A DNA stretch of 64,000 nucleotides, taken from Tautonia rosea (GTDB lineage: Bacteria; Planctomycetota; Planctomycetia; Isosphaerales; Isosphaeraceae). Positions 17,652-26,351 of the stretch are shown here, one piece after another. Where the stretch lies: assembly GCF_012958305.1 (NCBI RefSeq), contig NZ_JABBYO010000004.1, positions 186,001 through 250,000 of the forward strand. Reading direction: 5' to 3'. A program made the translations under genes and the position numbers. The notes below the pieces were generated by a model. That model was not told the origin of the DNA. It did not search any database and worked only from the letters and a program-made list of their open reading frames with translations. The first letter of the stretch is position 1. The number at the start of each line of letters is the position of its first letter.

Positions 17652-18011
17652 TCAGCGTGGGGGAGGTGGAGGTGTGCCGGAAGGCGGTGCGTCTCGCCAG
17701 CGATCGAGGCGTCGCTGGAGCAGGCGATCGATGAAGCTGTCGTAATCGCGTTGAGAGCGTCGGCGGCGAGGGTCCCAGCGTCGGCCTTTTTCGTGGTTGC
17801 ACGAGGCGTGGACGAGGGCAAGGTTGTGGGGGTCGTCGGTGCCTCCTCGGCTTCGTGCGCGGATATGTTCGAGCGTCGCCCCTTCGCCGGTGCGGGCGTT
17901 GAAGGCGATCGGGCCGTTGCAAATCAGGCATTTGCCGACCCAGAGGTCGCCTCGCCGCTCGAAGGTGGCGTCGGTGCGGGCGACCTGGTCGAACGTTCGG
18001 GCGAGGTTCAC
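17652..18011 (-). CDS. HNH endonuclease-fold protein translationally coupled to the site-2 protease gene
   Basis: The 119-residue protein starts at a GTG that forms a GTGA overlap with the stop of the upstream protease gene. It contains CLICNGPIAF (Cys-x2-Cys), ATLEHIRARSRGGTDD (the first H of HNH), HNLALVHASCNHEKG (N and second H) and a basic tail. This is the compact HNH/McrA-type zinc-supported nuclease fold. Roles of free-standing copies range from DNA repair to restriction; nothing here decides. The frame is open 55 codons further upstream inside the protease gene, but the overlap start is preferred because it couples translation. Confidence 0.8.
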   Translation of the reverse strand: MNLARTFDQVARTDATFERRGDLWVGKCLICNGPIAFNARTGEGATLEHIRARSRGGTDDPHNLALVHASCNHEKGRRWDPRRRRSQRDYDSFIDRLLQRRLDRWRDAPPSGTPPPPPR

Positions 18012-19180
18012 GACGATCCGGGTCCTCTCCAGTGCTCGGGTGCTCGCGAGACGCCCGACGCGGCAAGCTGTGGCGGCATGCTCTGAAGTGCCGTGCGGAC
18101 CATGATGTACTCGCTGATATTTTCGAGTGTCAGGAGGCCGATGGGTCGTCCCATGCCATCGACGACCTGAAGGCAAGGGCCTCCCCCTTCTCGGAGCTGA
18201 GTGAGGGCGGGAACAAGGGGGGAATCGAGCGCGATGGTACCGAGCGTGGGCTGTACGAAGTCGGCGACGCGGCCTTCGCGCCCGGCCTTGGAGAGGCCAT
18301 CCATGAGGCTCGACCGGGTGAGAACGCCGATCGGTCGATGGCGATCGTCGTTTTCGACGACAGGAAAGTCTTGCTGCGAGCCGGCCAGTAACAACTCGGC
18401 GGCGTGGCCAAGCGAGTCGTCGGGCGAGAGGGTCTGGTAGTCGGTGATCATGGCATCTCGGACATAAGCACCTTGCATGTTCACGCGTTCCTCAACCTGC
18501 CGGGCCTCAGCCTCGGCCCCTATCCAGACGAACAGGGCGATCAGCAGCAGGAACGGGTTGGAGATCAGGCCGAGGAAGCCGAAGGCGATGGCCAGCGACT
18601 GGCCGATGGTGGCGGCCAGCCGGGTCGCCCGGGCGTAGGGCAGGGTCATGGCCAGCAAGGCCCGCAGGACCCGGCCGCCGTCCATCGGGAAGGCGGGGAT
18701 CAGGTTGAAAACGACAAGAAAAAGATTGATAAAGGCAAGTGTTCCGAACGGGTCGCTACCCGCATCGAACAGGTTGCCGGTCGGCATGATCTCCGCGAGG
18801 TCTTTGCGCGAGAGCAAGAGCCCGCCGATCAGGACGGCGGCAATCACCACGTTGACGGCCGGGCCGGCGAGGGCGACGAGGAGTTCTTGCGAGGGTTTCT
18901 CGGGAATGCGCTGGAGCCGGGCGACGCCGCCGATCGGTAGCAAGGTGATGTCGGCCGTTGGCACTCCGAAGCGCCTGGCCATCAGGGCGTGGCCCAGTTC
19001 GTGCAGCACGACGCAGCCGAAGACGGCGATGACCATCGCGACTGCCGCCAGCGCCGCCCCGATGTCCTGATCGCTGATTCTGTAGGCCCGCCAGCCGATG
19101 AACCCGAGCAGGATCAAGAACGTCCAGTGCACATAGAGCGGGATGCCGGCGAGCTTGCCGAGCTTGATGGACCAGGTCAT
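18008..19180 (-). CDS. Site-2 protease family zinc metalloprotease with C-terminal CBS domains
   Basis: The 390-residue protein has six or so membrane helices carrying VVLHELGHALMARRFGVP (HExxH zinc motif, about residues 59-64) and NLIPAFPMDGGRVLRA (the NPDG-equivalent motif). Together these define intramembrane site-2 proteases. From about 235 on, two CBS domains follow (VRDAMITDYQTLSPDDSLGH, then VADFVQPTLGTIALDSPL), which usually sense adenosine nucleotides. Substrates of such CBS-fused proteases are typically membrane-bound regulators; none is obvious nearby. Its stop overlaps the HNH gene start. Confidence 0.93.
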   Translation of the reverse strand: MTWSIKLGKLAGIPLYVHWTFLILLGFIGWRAYRISDQDIGAALAAVAMVIAVFGCVVLHELGHALMARRFGVPTADITLLPIGGVARLQRIPEKPSQELLVALAGPAVNVVIAAVLIGGLLLSRKDLAEIMPTGNLFDAGSDPFGTLAFINLFLVVFNLIPAFPMDGGRVLRALLAMTLPYARATRLAATIGQSLAIAFGFLGLISNPFLLLIALFVWIGAEAEARQVEERVNMQGAYVRDAMITDYQTLSPDDSLGHAAELLLAGSQQDFPVVENDDRHRPIGVLTRSSLMDGLSKAGREGRVADFVQPTLGTIALDSPLVPALTQLREGGGPCLQVVDGMGRPIGLLTLENISEYIMVRTALQSMPPQLAASGVSRAPEHWRGPGSS

Positions 19181-19612
19181 TCGGATGCGAACTCCTTACG
19201 AGACGCGGTGACGGTCCGTCGTCGCGGCCGTCGTGCCGCGATCCGATCGGGTTCGTTGAGAGGCAAGGAAGCCGTGGCCGGGACCAGGCGGGCGGTTCGT
19301 GGAATGTTGCATCGCCAAGCGTCCCTCGCCAGGCTTCCTCAATCTGTTCATAGCGTACACGTTTGGGCAAGCCGAGGCAGCACGCCGCAGGCCAGCCCAA
19401 GCGATTTGCGAGTCCATAGGGGATGAGTCGCCGCAGTTGTCTCACGGTCCTGGTTTTTGTGACGAGTGCCAGAGGTCCTGTCCATGTGGATGTGGTCTGA
19501 CGGCGAGGCCGCCGAACCCCGCCCGAACCAATCCCGGCCTGGCTCGTGTTCGCGTTCTTCCGCTTCGGGTCGTCGACCGTCGACCTGGCGGCACCAAGCA
19601 TCATGATCGCGG
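19181..19612. other. Intergenic region, no gene seen
   Basis: About 430 bases between two minus-strand genes. Frames on either strand that cross it are short, rich in Arg/Pro/Ser and without a family, as expected of non-coding GC-rich DNA. It should hold the promoter of the site-2 protease gene. I see no convincing -35/-10 pair or terminator. Confidence 0.45.
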
Positions 19613-20143
19613 TCAGTCGGAGGTCAGCGATCGACGACGCCCGGCAATTCCGCCCACCAGCAGCAGCAGGAGCGAGGCACCGAAGAAGGCGAACTTGGTC
19701 AGCGTCGCTGCCGAAGCGATCCAGGCGAGGGGCGGGATGGTTTCCCGAGCACTCCAGGCGAGGAAGGCGAGGATGACATTCTCAACGAGGTCTGCGAGCA
19801 TGGCCAGCAGGGGGACCACCACCAACCACCGGCCTCGATCACCCGTGAAGAGCCGCGCCACGCAGAGGGCGAACAGCAGGCCGTAAACCAGCGGAAAGGC
19901 CGCGTCGAGTGTGACCTGGGTGATGGCATAGAGTTGGCACCGGCCCTGCCCCCAGGCGTCGAACACCGCTCGGAGTTCATCCGGCGTGTATCCGAGGCGC
20001 GCATCGGGGAGATCGGACGACGGCCCCAACCACTTCTGACGCCAGTCGAAACCTTTCAGGCACGCCAGGAACGCCACCAGCAAAAGGGCCACGTTCGGCC
20101 AGGTCCCCCAGGATTCGACGCGTCGATGCAGGATGTCCCGCAA
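19613..20143 (-). CDS. Small multi-pass membrane protein, function unknown
   Basis: No ATG fits. A TTG at 20143 follows a very strong GGAGGGGAGGGA ribosome-binding sequence with about 5-base spacing, giving 176 residues; a TTG at 20170 would add nine. Four membrane helices are visible (NVALLLVAFLACL; FPLVYGLLFALCVARLF; WLVVVPLLAMLADLVENVIL; a C-terminal LLLLLVGGIAG), and a roughly 50-residue soluble loop carries RLGYTPDELRAVFDAWGQ. I do not recognise a characterised family, though small planctomycete membrane proteins with a TPDELRA-like loop exist. It is not linked to a clear operon. Confidence 0.68.
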   Translation of the reverse strand: MRDILHRRVESWGTWPNVALLLVAFLACLKGFDWRQKWLGPSSDLPDARLGYTPDELRAVFDAWGQGRCQLYAITQVTLDAAFPLVYGLLFALCVARLFTGDRGRWLVVVPLLAMLADLVENVILAFLAWSARETIPPLAWIASAATLTKFAFFGASLLLLLVGGIAGRRRSLTSD

Positions 20144-20170
20144 GGCGTCCCTCCCCTCCGGCTGGATCAA

Positions 20171-20440
20171 TCAGGTTCATACACGCCGCAAGGCCATTTT
20201 CAGGAGGGTCTTGAAATGGCCGACACGCGTTTAGACACCTCACCAAGGAGCATCTCGACCATCATCGGAATCAGGTTCGGCGACTGCAAGGGCGTGGCCG
20301 GGATCGAGGATTGCGGGTTGTGCTGTGCTGGTCTCCTGATCCGGCCCGTCTTCGGTGGTGACGCTCCTGGTTGAACCGATTGGCTCTGCCTGTGTTTCGC
20401 CCACGAAGATGACGAGGAACCGCGCGATCTTGCTTCAGGC
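20171..20440. other. Intergenic region between divergent genes
   Basis: About 270 bases separating the minus-strand membrane protein from the plus-strand polymerase, without a supportable gene. The polymerase promoter and palindrome lie just beyond it (20441-20468). Confidence 0.4.
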
Positions 20441-20468
20441 TTGACTGGTTTTTTGTACAAACTATGCT
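20441..20468 (+). promoter_or_regulatory. Candidate promoter with palindromic operator for the Y-family polymerase
   Basis: A -35-like TTGACT (20441-20446) and a -10-like TATGCT (20463-20468) are 16 bases apart. The spacer contains a perfect 10-base palindrome, TTTGTACAAA, at 20452-20461. Transcription from this promoter would begin about at the ATG at 20476, making the mRNA leaderless or nearly so. A palindrome inside the spacer of an error-prone polymerase promoter is where an SOS repressor would be expected. The LexA box of this lineage is not known to me, so the regulator is inference. Confidence 0.42.
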
Positions 20469-20475
20469 TTCGTTC

Positions 20476-21711
20476 ATGAGGACGATTGATCGGGCGGTGG
20501 GGCATCTGGACGCGGATTGCTTTTACGTGTCGGCCGAGCGGGTGCGGGACGAGTTCCTGCGCGACAAGCCGGTGGGCGTGCTGGGCAATCAGGGGGCGTG
20601 CGTCATCGCCAAGAGTTACGAGATGAAGGCCAGCGGCGTCGGCACGGGAATGCCCATCTGGGACGCCCTCGACCGCTGCCCGACGGGGGTCTACCTGAAG
20701 CGAGACTTCCGCTGGTACGAGGTGCTCAGCCGCCTGATGCTGGAGGTGACACGCGAGCTGTCCGATCGGGTCGAGTATTACTCGATCGATGAGTTCTTCT
20801 TTCGCGCCATTCCCCTGCGGGGCAAGGACTTCCAGCAGACGGCCGAGGCGATCCGCGATGCGATCTGGGAGCGTTTGGGCGTGCCGGTGACGGTCGGTAT
20901 TGCCCGATCTCGAACGCTGGCCAAGCTGATTTCCGACGCGGCCAAGCCCTTCGGCGCCCTGGCGGTGCTGGACGAACAGGCCGAGCGGGCTTTGCTGGCC
21001 GATCGGCCCGTGACGGAGATCACCGGCATTGCCGGTCGCCGCGAGCGTCGGCTGGCCCCCTGGGGGATTCGCTCCTGTCTCGACCTGGCCGAGGCTGACC
21101 GCCGGCTCGTCCGGGGGTTGCTGACGGCCTCGGGGGAGTCGCTCTGGTGGGAGCTCAACGGCGAGGCGGTCCACCCAATCCAGCCCGAGCGGCCGGTACA
21201 GCGTGTCCTGTCGCGTGGGGGGAGCTTCGGCGAGCCGGCGGTCGACCCGATTGTCCTGTATGCCTGGCTCGTCCGGAACCTGGAACGTCTGATCGAGGAA
21301 CTACGGTTCCACCGCCTCTGTACCGGTCGGTTGACCGTCTGGGTCTCGTACCGCAACGGCGAGGTGGGGGTCGGCCAGGTTAACCCGACCGTGCCGACCG
21401 ACCGCTTCGACCTGCTGCTCGACGCGGCTCGGGTGTGCCTGCGACGGGCGTACGTCCCCCGGGTCGCCGCGACCCGGATGCATCTGATCGCCGAGCGCCT
21501 CGTTCGTCGCACCTCCTCTCCCCGAGGCCTGTTCGATTCGCCCGCCGCCGCCGACCGCGCTGAGGCCGTCGCCCAGCTCAAGGAAACGATCAACCACCGC
21601 CACGGCCGTTTCTCCCTCCGCAGCGCCGCCACGCTCCCCCTGGCCGAGGTTTACCGCGACGCGGCCAACGGCTTCGATATCTGCGACATCCGTGGCAAAT
21701 TCTGCTTCTGA
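20476..21711 (+). CDS. Y-family (UmuC/DinB-like) translesion DNA polymerase
   Basis: The 411-residue protein starts at the ATG of MRTIDRAVGHLDADCFYVS; an ATG four codons earlier falls within the likely -10 box. Catalytic metal ligands are D in HLDADCFYVSAERV and the D-E of YYSIDEFFFRA. The thumb helix-hairpin-helix stretch GITGIAGRRERRLAPWGI is given here approximately, and the little-finger domain ends in a CDIRGKFCF tail. The family copies damaged DNA with low fidelity. No umuD or imuA partner is adjacent. The polymerase lies between a divergent membrane protein and tRNA-Ser. Confidence 0.88.
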   Translation: MRTIDRAVGHLDADCFYVSAERVRDEFLRDKPVGVLGNQGACVIAKSYEMKASGVGTGMPIWDALDRCPTGVYLKRDFRWYEVLSRLMLEVTRELSDRVEYYSIDEFFFRAIPLRGKDFQQTAEAIRDAIWERLGVPVTVGIARSRTLAKLISDAAKPFGALAVLDEQAERALLADRPVTEITGIAGRRERRLAPWGIRSCLDLAEADRRLVRGLLTASGESLWWELNGEAVHPIQPERPVQRVLSRGGSFGEPAVDPIVLYAWLVRNLERLIEELRFHRLCTGRLTVWVSYRNGEVGVGQVNPTVPTDRFDLLLDAARVCLRRAYVPRVAATRMHLIAERLVRRTSSPRGLFDSPAAADRAEAVAQLKETINHRHGRFSLRSAATLPLAEVYRDAANGFDICDIRGKFCF

Positions 21712-21790
21712 CTACCCTGCTCCGCTTTGATTCGCTAGGATGAAGAAATGCCTTCTTCCCGGCTCCGCCGTTCGGGAGGTTTGCACTGTT

Positions 21791-21877
21791 GGAGGGGTGC
21801 CAGAGTGGTCGATTGGGGCGGTCTTGAAAACCGCTGAGGCGGCAACGTCTCCGGGGGTTCGAATCCCTCCCCCTCCG
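21791..21877 (+). tRNA. tRNA-Ser(UGA)
   Basis: An 87-base class II tRNA. The acceptor arms 21791-21797 and 21870-21876 pair perfectly, with discriminator G at 21877. The anticodon stem GCGGT/ACCGC encloses loop CTTGAAA with anticodon TGA at 21825-21827. A long variable arm precedes the T-arm with TTCGAAT. CCA is not encoded. The long variable arm and UGA anticodon both indicate serine. Confidence 0.97.
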
Positions 21878-21968
21878 TTGTGTTGAGATTGAAGCGGGCT
21901 TGTTGGCGGGTGGGTAGGGTTGTGGATGGTCGTGGTGTGTGAATGAGCTGGCCCTTTGCGTTCTGAGG

Positions 21969-23921
21969 TCACTCGGAACCGCTGGACCGCAGCAGTTCAA
22001 TGAGGGTGGACCGAAACTGGTTGAGGAGCGAGATGCTGTACGGCATCGCCAGGTTGTCGGTCTCGCCCGGGTCGGTTCCCAGGGCATAGAGTTCTTCCTG
22101 GGGAATTGGTGGGCGTTCGGTTCGGATGTATTTGAGTTGACGGTCATCCATGATCGAGATCATCGGACCTCCGAAGACGGGAGAGTGTCCCCCGTTCGGG
22201 AGGAACATGTCCGGTCCAGGGACGGATGCCACGGCTGGGGACGGGAGATTGGCGCTTCGGATGGACCCTTGATCGGTTGCATCGTTCTTGCCTGGTCTCC
22301 AGAGTGATGCGAGAGAGGTGCCGGGGAGCGGTTCGCCGGGGTGGCCGGCGAGGTCGAGAATCGTTGCAGGAAGATCTCGGAGGCTGACGACTCGGTCGAT
22401 GGTCTGCGCGTTCGGAGCCAGGCCGGGGGCGACAATCAGCAGAGGGACGTGCAACTGGTCTTCGTAAAGGCTGACACCGTGCCCAAAAAGACCGTGCTCG
22501 CCGAAGGCCTCGCCGTGGTCGGAGGTCACAATGACGATCAAGTCGTTAAGGAGCCCGCGCTGGTCGAGCTCGTGAAAGAGCCGGCCGAGGTGCTGGTCCA
22601 GGGAGGCAATGCACGAATCGTAGCCGTCGATCAGGAGGGCCTGCTGTTCGGGGGTGATCTCGGACTTGTCGGAACTCAGCCACCAGTTCTCCAGGAAGGC
22701 CCGATCGGTAGGGATGCTCGGTTGATCTCCGAATCGATGTTCCTCCCCCGGAGGAACGAGGTAGGGGTCGTGGGCATCGAAGTAGTTCAGAAAGGCGAAA
22801 AAGGGACGGTCTCTGGCCCGATCGTGGTCGAGCCATTCGAGGAAGCGGCGATTGATTGACGCAGCGTCGATACGAGCGAACCGCCGGAGCGGGGGAGGCT
22901 CTCCTGGCCTCAAGGACGTTGCGATCCTGCCGATCAGATCGACAAGGCGCCCCCCAACCTCGGAACTTGCAAGGATTGTGGAAAGGTTGAAGGGGAGATC
23001 TTCGTAGTGAGCGAACCCGCGGGAAAGGCCCGTCGCGTAGGTGGTGTAGTAGGTATTGGCGACGATTCCGACGGTGTCGTAGCCGATCGAGGCCAGGCTG
23101 CCAGCCAGGGTTGGGCCGTCCTCGGACATCGGGCCGAAGCGTCCTTGGCAGACATCGAAGGACCATCGGCCGGTCATGAGAGTCGCGTGCGAGGGGAGGG
23201 TCCAGGGCGCCGTGGCTCGGGCTCCGGTGAAGGTGACCCCTCGCTTGGCGAACGCTTCAAGGTTCGGGGAGGTCTGGCGCTCGGATCCGGAACCGGGAAG
23301 GCTCAGATGGTCTGCCCGAACCGTGTCCAGAACAAGGAGCACGATGTTCGGGCCTTGAGGTTCTTCAGTGTTGTGGACGAGAGGAGGTCGGTCGGCATGT
23401 CTCCAGGCCACGATCCCGAGGAGGCCGAGAAGCAACACGGGTAGGGTGAACCGGACGATTTGGGCGATGACTCCTGATCGGCGTTGGAGGATCGGGACAA
23501 TGATCGATGCTCCCCCCAAGGCGAGAAGCAGGAGAGCCCCGGGATGGAGGCCCTGACCCAGGATCAGGAGGGTCGGCAACATCGCCAGGGCGACCAGCAC
23601 TTGCGGGCCGAGCCGATGGCCGAGCCGGGGATGAAAGGCGGTCAGGATTGCGATTGGGATTGCAATGGAGAGCAGGAAGCCGGCGTTGACCATCGGGATC
23701 GTCCACGGATAGGCCCGGATCTTCCCGAGATAAGGCCAGACCTCGCCAGACCTTGTCCGGATGAGGAGGAACACGGCCAGTTCCGCCGCGCCGGCCAGAA
23801 GTCCCAACCAGGCCGCAAGCGCCAGGAGCCCGATCGGACCCGGGCCGCTGCCCTGCTCCGTCCGAGGTTCAGCCTGCACGGAAGGGCTCCTGCTGGGCGT
23901 TTCGTGGTTCGTCTGGCTCAT
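21969..23921 (-). CDS. Membrane-anchored sulfatase-fold protein lacking the formylglycine Cys
   Basis: The 650-residue protein starts at an ATG behind a GAGGA ribosome-binding site with good spacing; the frame continues 17 codons upstream. Residues 30-190 hold five or six membrane helices, and the sulfatase/alkaline-phosphatase fold then starts at NIVLLVLDTVRADHLS. The C-x-P-x-R motif modified in sulfatases is replaced by T-L-P-S-H in APWTLPSHATLMTG, so the nucleophile is probably Thr. That is how phosphoethanolamine and LTA-synthase-type transferases work. Metal ligands appear in TSDHGEAFGEHGLFGHG. It may transfer or remove a phospho- or sulfo-group outside the membrane. Divergent from a phosphatase-fold cluster. 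Confidence 0.86.
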   Translation of the reverse strand: MSQTNHETPSRSPSVQAEPRTEQGSGPGPIGLLALAAWLGLLAGAAELAVFLLIRTRSGEVWPYLGKIRAYPWTIPMVNAGFLLSIAIPIAILTAFHPRLGHRLGPQVLVALAMLPTLLILGQGLHPGALLLLALGGASIIVPILQRRSGVIAQIVRFTLPVLLLGLLGIVAWRHADRPPLVHNTEEPQGPNIVLLVLDTVRADHLSLPGSGSERQTSPNLEAFAKRGVTFTGARATAPWTLPSHATLMTGRWSFDVCQGRFGPMSEDGPTLAGSLASIGYDTVGIVANTYYTTYATGLSRGFAHYEDLPFNLSTILASSEVGGRLVDLIGRIATSLRPGEPPPLRRFARIDAASINRRFLEWLDHDRARDRPFFAFLNYFDAHDPYLVPPGEEHRFGDQPSIPTDRAFLENWWLSSDKSEITPEQQALLIDGYDSCIASLDQHLGRLFHELDQRGLLNDLIVIVTSDHGEAFGEHGLFGHGVSLYEDQLHVPLLIVAPGLAPNAQTIDRVVSLRDLPATILDLAGHPGEPLPGTSLASLWRPGKNDATDQGSIRSANLPSPAVASVPGPDMFLPNGGHSPVFGGPMISIMDDRQLKYIRTERPPIPQEELYALGTDPGETDNLAMPYSISLLNQFRSTLIELLRSSGSE

Positions 23922-24228
23922 GAATTCCTCTCGAATCGTTCCCGCATTAACCTCCGACGATCGCTCAATCAAACCCGACTCAATTTCGAAAAAGTGGCCA
24001 GCCGATCGAGCCGTGACGCCTACAGACTTGAGAGAGCGTCAACGAGAGGGTTTTCGGCCGTATCCTTGACGCAGTTCATGGGATTGTAAGGATGCGTTCG
24101 CCTGATGGAGTGAACGTGTTTTTCCCAATTCCGAAGGGTTTCCCCTGAATTCGCAGGAAAACACCCCGAACACGGGGTGGTTCGGTATCCCTGCGCTCGA
24201 CGGGAACCATCGAGAGGTAGAAAGACCC
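23922..24228. other. Divergent intergenic region
   Basis: About 300 bases between the sulfatase-fold gene (-) and the small ORF (+), presumably with both promoters. Codon pattern and AT content change from the flanks. I see no gene or terminator, and no promoter convincing enough to name. Confidence 0.4.
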
Positions 24229-24381
24229 ATGTTCGAACCATTGCTGGCCTACATTGGTCCCGAAACGGTGCTTCCGCTGACCTCGGTGCTGGCCGGAGCC
24301 ATGGGAGTCGCCATGATGTTCGGGCGTAACGTGTTGCGGGGGCTCGGACGGATCTTTCGGAGGCCTCCCCGAGTCGAATGA
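24229..24381 (+). CDS. Small membrane protein (50 residues) upstream of a phosphatase-fold gene
   Basis: A short frame beginning MFEPLLAYIGPETVLPLTSV, running through a hydrophobic segment (VLPLTSVLAGAMGVAMMFG) and ending with a basic stretch GRNVLRGLGRIFRRPPR. This is the layout of a one-helix membrane protein with a cytoplasmic positive tail. A purine-rich GAGAGGTAGAAAG precedes the ATG. It lies 104 bases upstream of the phosphatase-fold gene on the same strand. The amphipathic start, helix and basic end make coding more likely than chance, but no family is recognised. Confidence 0.55.
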   Translation: MFEPLLAYIGPETVLPLTSVLAGAMGVAMMFGRNVLRGLGRIFRRPPRVE

Positions 24382-24485
24382 ATCATCCTGGGAGATGTTT
24401 CGAGCGAGTGTTGTGATTGGGACTCTCGAGCAGTTACGGAACGGTTCGAACGGGTCAAGTTTTGATCACATGGAGGTTCGTCGGT

Positions 24486-26351
24486 GTGAAAAGGCTCGGG
24501 ATCGAGCGGGTGATCATTGTTGGGCTCGACGGTCTCGACCCAGCGATCCTCGAAGCGATGCTCGCCGCGGGTGAACTGCCAAACTTCGCCACGCTGCGCG
24601 ATCAGGGCGGTTATGGCCGGGTTGCCACCACGCTCCCGGCACAAACACCGGTCGCCTGGTCGAGTTTCGCCACGGGGACGAACCCTGGCGCACACGGCAT
24701 CTTCGACTTTGTCTCACGGGATCCGCAGACGTATCGACTTGAGCTTGCCTTGAACCGATACGAGCAGGCCGGGGTGTTTCAACCGCCTCGAGTCGTCAAT
24801 CTCCAGCGCGGAACCCCCTTTTGGCGGCTGCTCTCGGATCAGGGAATTCCGTCGTCGGTGATCCGATGTCCGTGTACCTATCCCCCGGATCCCATTGAGG
24901 GACGCATGCTCTCCGGGATGGGAGTTCCCGACCTGCGGGGCGGTTTCGGCACGGGGACCTATTATTCAACGGCCGAGGGGATCACCGCCGGCGAGGCCGA
25001 GCGCGTGGTCCGGCTTCCAGGGGCCGGACCGGGGGCGATCGAAACGGTGATCCTTGGCCCCAATCATCCCCGGACTCGGGCCGAAATCCGGGTGCCGATC
25101 GTCCTCGATTCGGTGCCTGACGCGGGTAAGGTGATTCTCCGATCCACGGGAGAACCCCAGTCGCTTGTGCTGGAGGTGGGACGATGGAGTGACTGGCTGC
25201 GTGTCTCATTTCGTCTGGGACTGCTGCAATCGACCTCCGGACTGGTTCGGTTTTTTCTGGTAAGCATGGGGCCCGATCGTCTTTCGCTCTATTGTTCACC
25301 CATCCAGTTTGATCCGGAGGCCCCGCCGTTTCCGATCAGCTCTCCCGAGGCGTTTGCGGGCGATCTGAAACGAGCGATTGGCCGCTATCACACTACCGGT
25401 TTGGCCGAAGATCACGCGGCGCTGAGCAACGGACGGATCAGTGAATCGGCGTTTCTCGACCAGTGCAATGATCTGTGGCGGGAACGCGAGGCGATGTTCG
25501 AGCACGAACTCTCCAGGTTCCAGTCGGGCGTGCTCTATTGCCTCTTCGGGATTCCTGACCGGATTCAGCATCTGTTCTGGCGCTACAGAGACCCTGGTCA
25601 TCCGGCGAACCGCGGACGGCCCTTCGTTGCCGATCACAAGAATGCCATTGCCGAAGCGTATCGCCGCAGTGACGCTCAGGTCGGCCGGGCGTTGAGGGCG
25701 GCAGACGATCAGACACTCGTCATCGCTCTCAGCGATCACGGATTCGGTCCGTTCCGGCGAGGGGTCAATCTGAACACATGGCTTTACGAGCAGGGTTTGC
25801 TGGCAGTTTCGACGGGTGACCGTGCCGGCGACCCGAACGGGGCTCCGCTCGGGCACATCGATTGGTCGCGGACGAAGGCCTATTCCATCGGACTGGGTGG
25901 GATCTTTCTAAATCTCCGAGGACGAGAAGGGCTCGGGGTGGTCGACCCCGAAGACGCGGAGCCGCTCAAGGCGGCTCTGGCCGCATCCTTAAGTGGGTTG
26001 GTCGACCCGGCACATGGAGCCGTCGCCATCCGATCGGTGATCGCCCGAGAGCAGGTCTATTCGGGACCATTCGTCGACGAGGCGCCCGATCTCCTCATCC
26101 GGTTCGGGACTGGCTACCGGACCTCCTGGGGATCGGCCATGGGGCAGCTCGGCGAGGCAGTTTTCGAAGAGAACACGAGGCTCTGGGCGGGGGATCACAT
26201 CGTCGATCCGGTCCTCGTTCCCGGTATCCTTCTGATGAATCGGCCGTTCCGGCCGGAAGGTGCGTCGCTTCTGGACCTTGCTCCGACGGTGCTCGACACC
26301 TTCGGATTGCCCGCCGGTCCGAAGATGGAAGGGAGAACCTTGCTGCGATGA
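24486..26351 (+). CDS. Alkaline-phosphatase-fold phosphodiesterase/pyrophosphatase-like protein
   Basis: I place the start at a GTG (VKRLGIERVIIVGLDGLDP) with TGGAGG eight bases upstream, giving 621 residues. Motifs follow the type I phosphodiesterase/nucleotide pyrophosphatase branch of the alkaline phosphatase superfamily: metal Asp in GLDGLDP, nucleophile region QTPVAWSSFATGTNPGAHGI, metal ligands in FGIPDRIQHLFW and LSDHGFGPF, and a terminal His-containing GDHIVDPV. It is probably soluble and cytoplasmic, with no signal peptide. Its stop overlaps the next gene by ATGA. Substrate unknown; candidates include phospholipid or glycan head groups, given the neighbouring sulfatase-fold gene. Confidence 0.87.
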   Translation: MKRLGIERVIIVGLDGLDPAILEAMLAAGELPNFATLRDQGGYGRVATTLPAQTPVAWSSFATGTNPGAHGIFDFVSRDPQTYRLELALNRYEQAGVFQPPRVVNLQRGTPFWRLLSDQGIPSSVIRCPCTYPPDPIEGRMLSGMGVPDLRGGFGTGTYYSTAEGITAGEAERVVRLPGAGPGAIETVILGPNHPRTRAEIRVPIVLDSVPDAGKVILRSTGEPQSLVLEVGRWSDWLRVSFRLGLLQSTSGLVRFFLVSMGPDRLSLYCSPIQFDPEAPPFPISSPEAFAGDLKRAIGRYHTTGLAEDHAALSNGRISESAFLDQCNDLWREREAMFEHELSRFQSGVLYCLFGIPDRIQHLFWRYRDPGHPANRGRPFVADHKNAIAEAYRRSDAQVGRALRAADDQTLVIALSDHGFGPFRRGVNLNTWLYEQGLLAVSTGDRAGDPNGAPLGHIDWSRTKAYSIGLGGIFLNLRGREGLGVVDPEDAEPLKAALAASLSGLVDPAHGAVAIRSVIAREQVYSGPFVDEAPDLLIRFGTGYRTSWGSAMGQLGEAVFEENTRLWAGDHIVDPVLVPGILLMNRPFRPEGASLLDLAPTVLDTFGLPAGPKMEGRTLLR

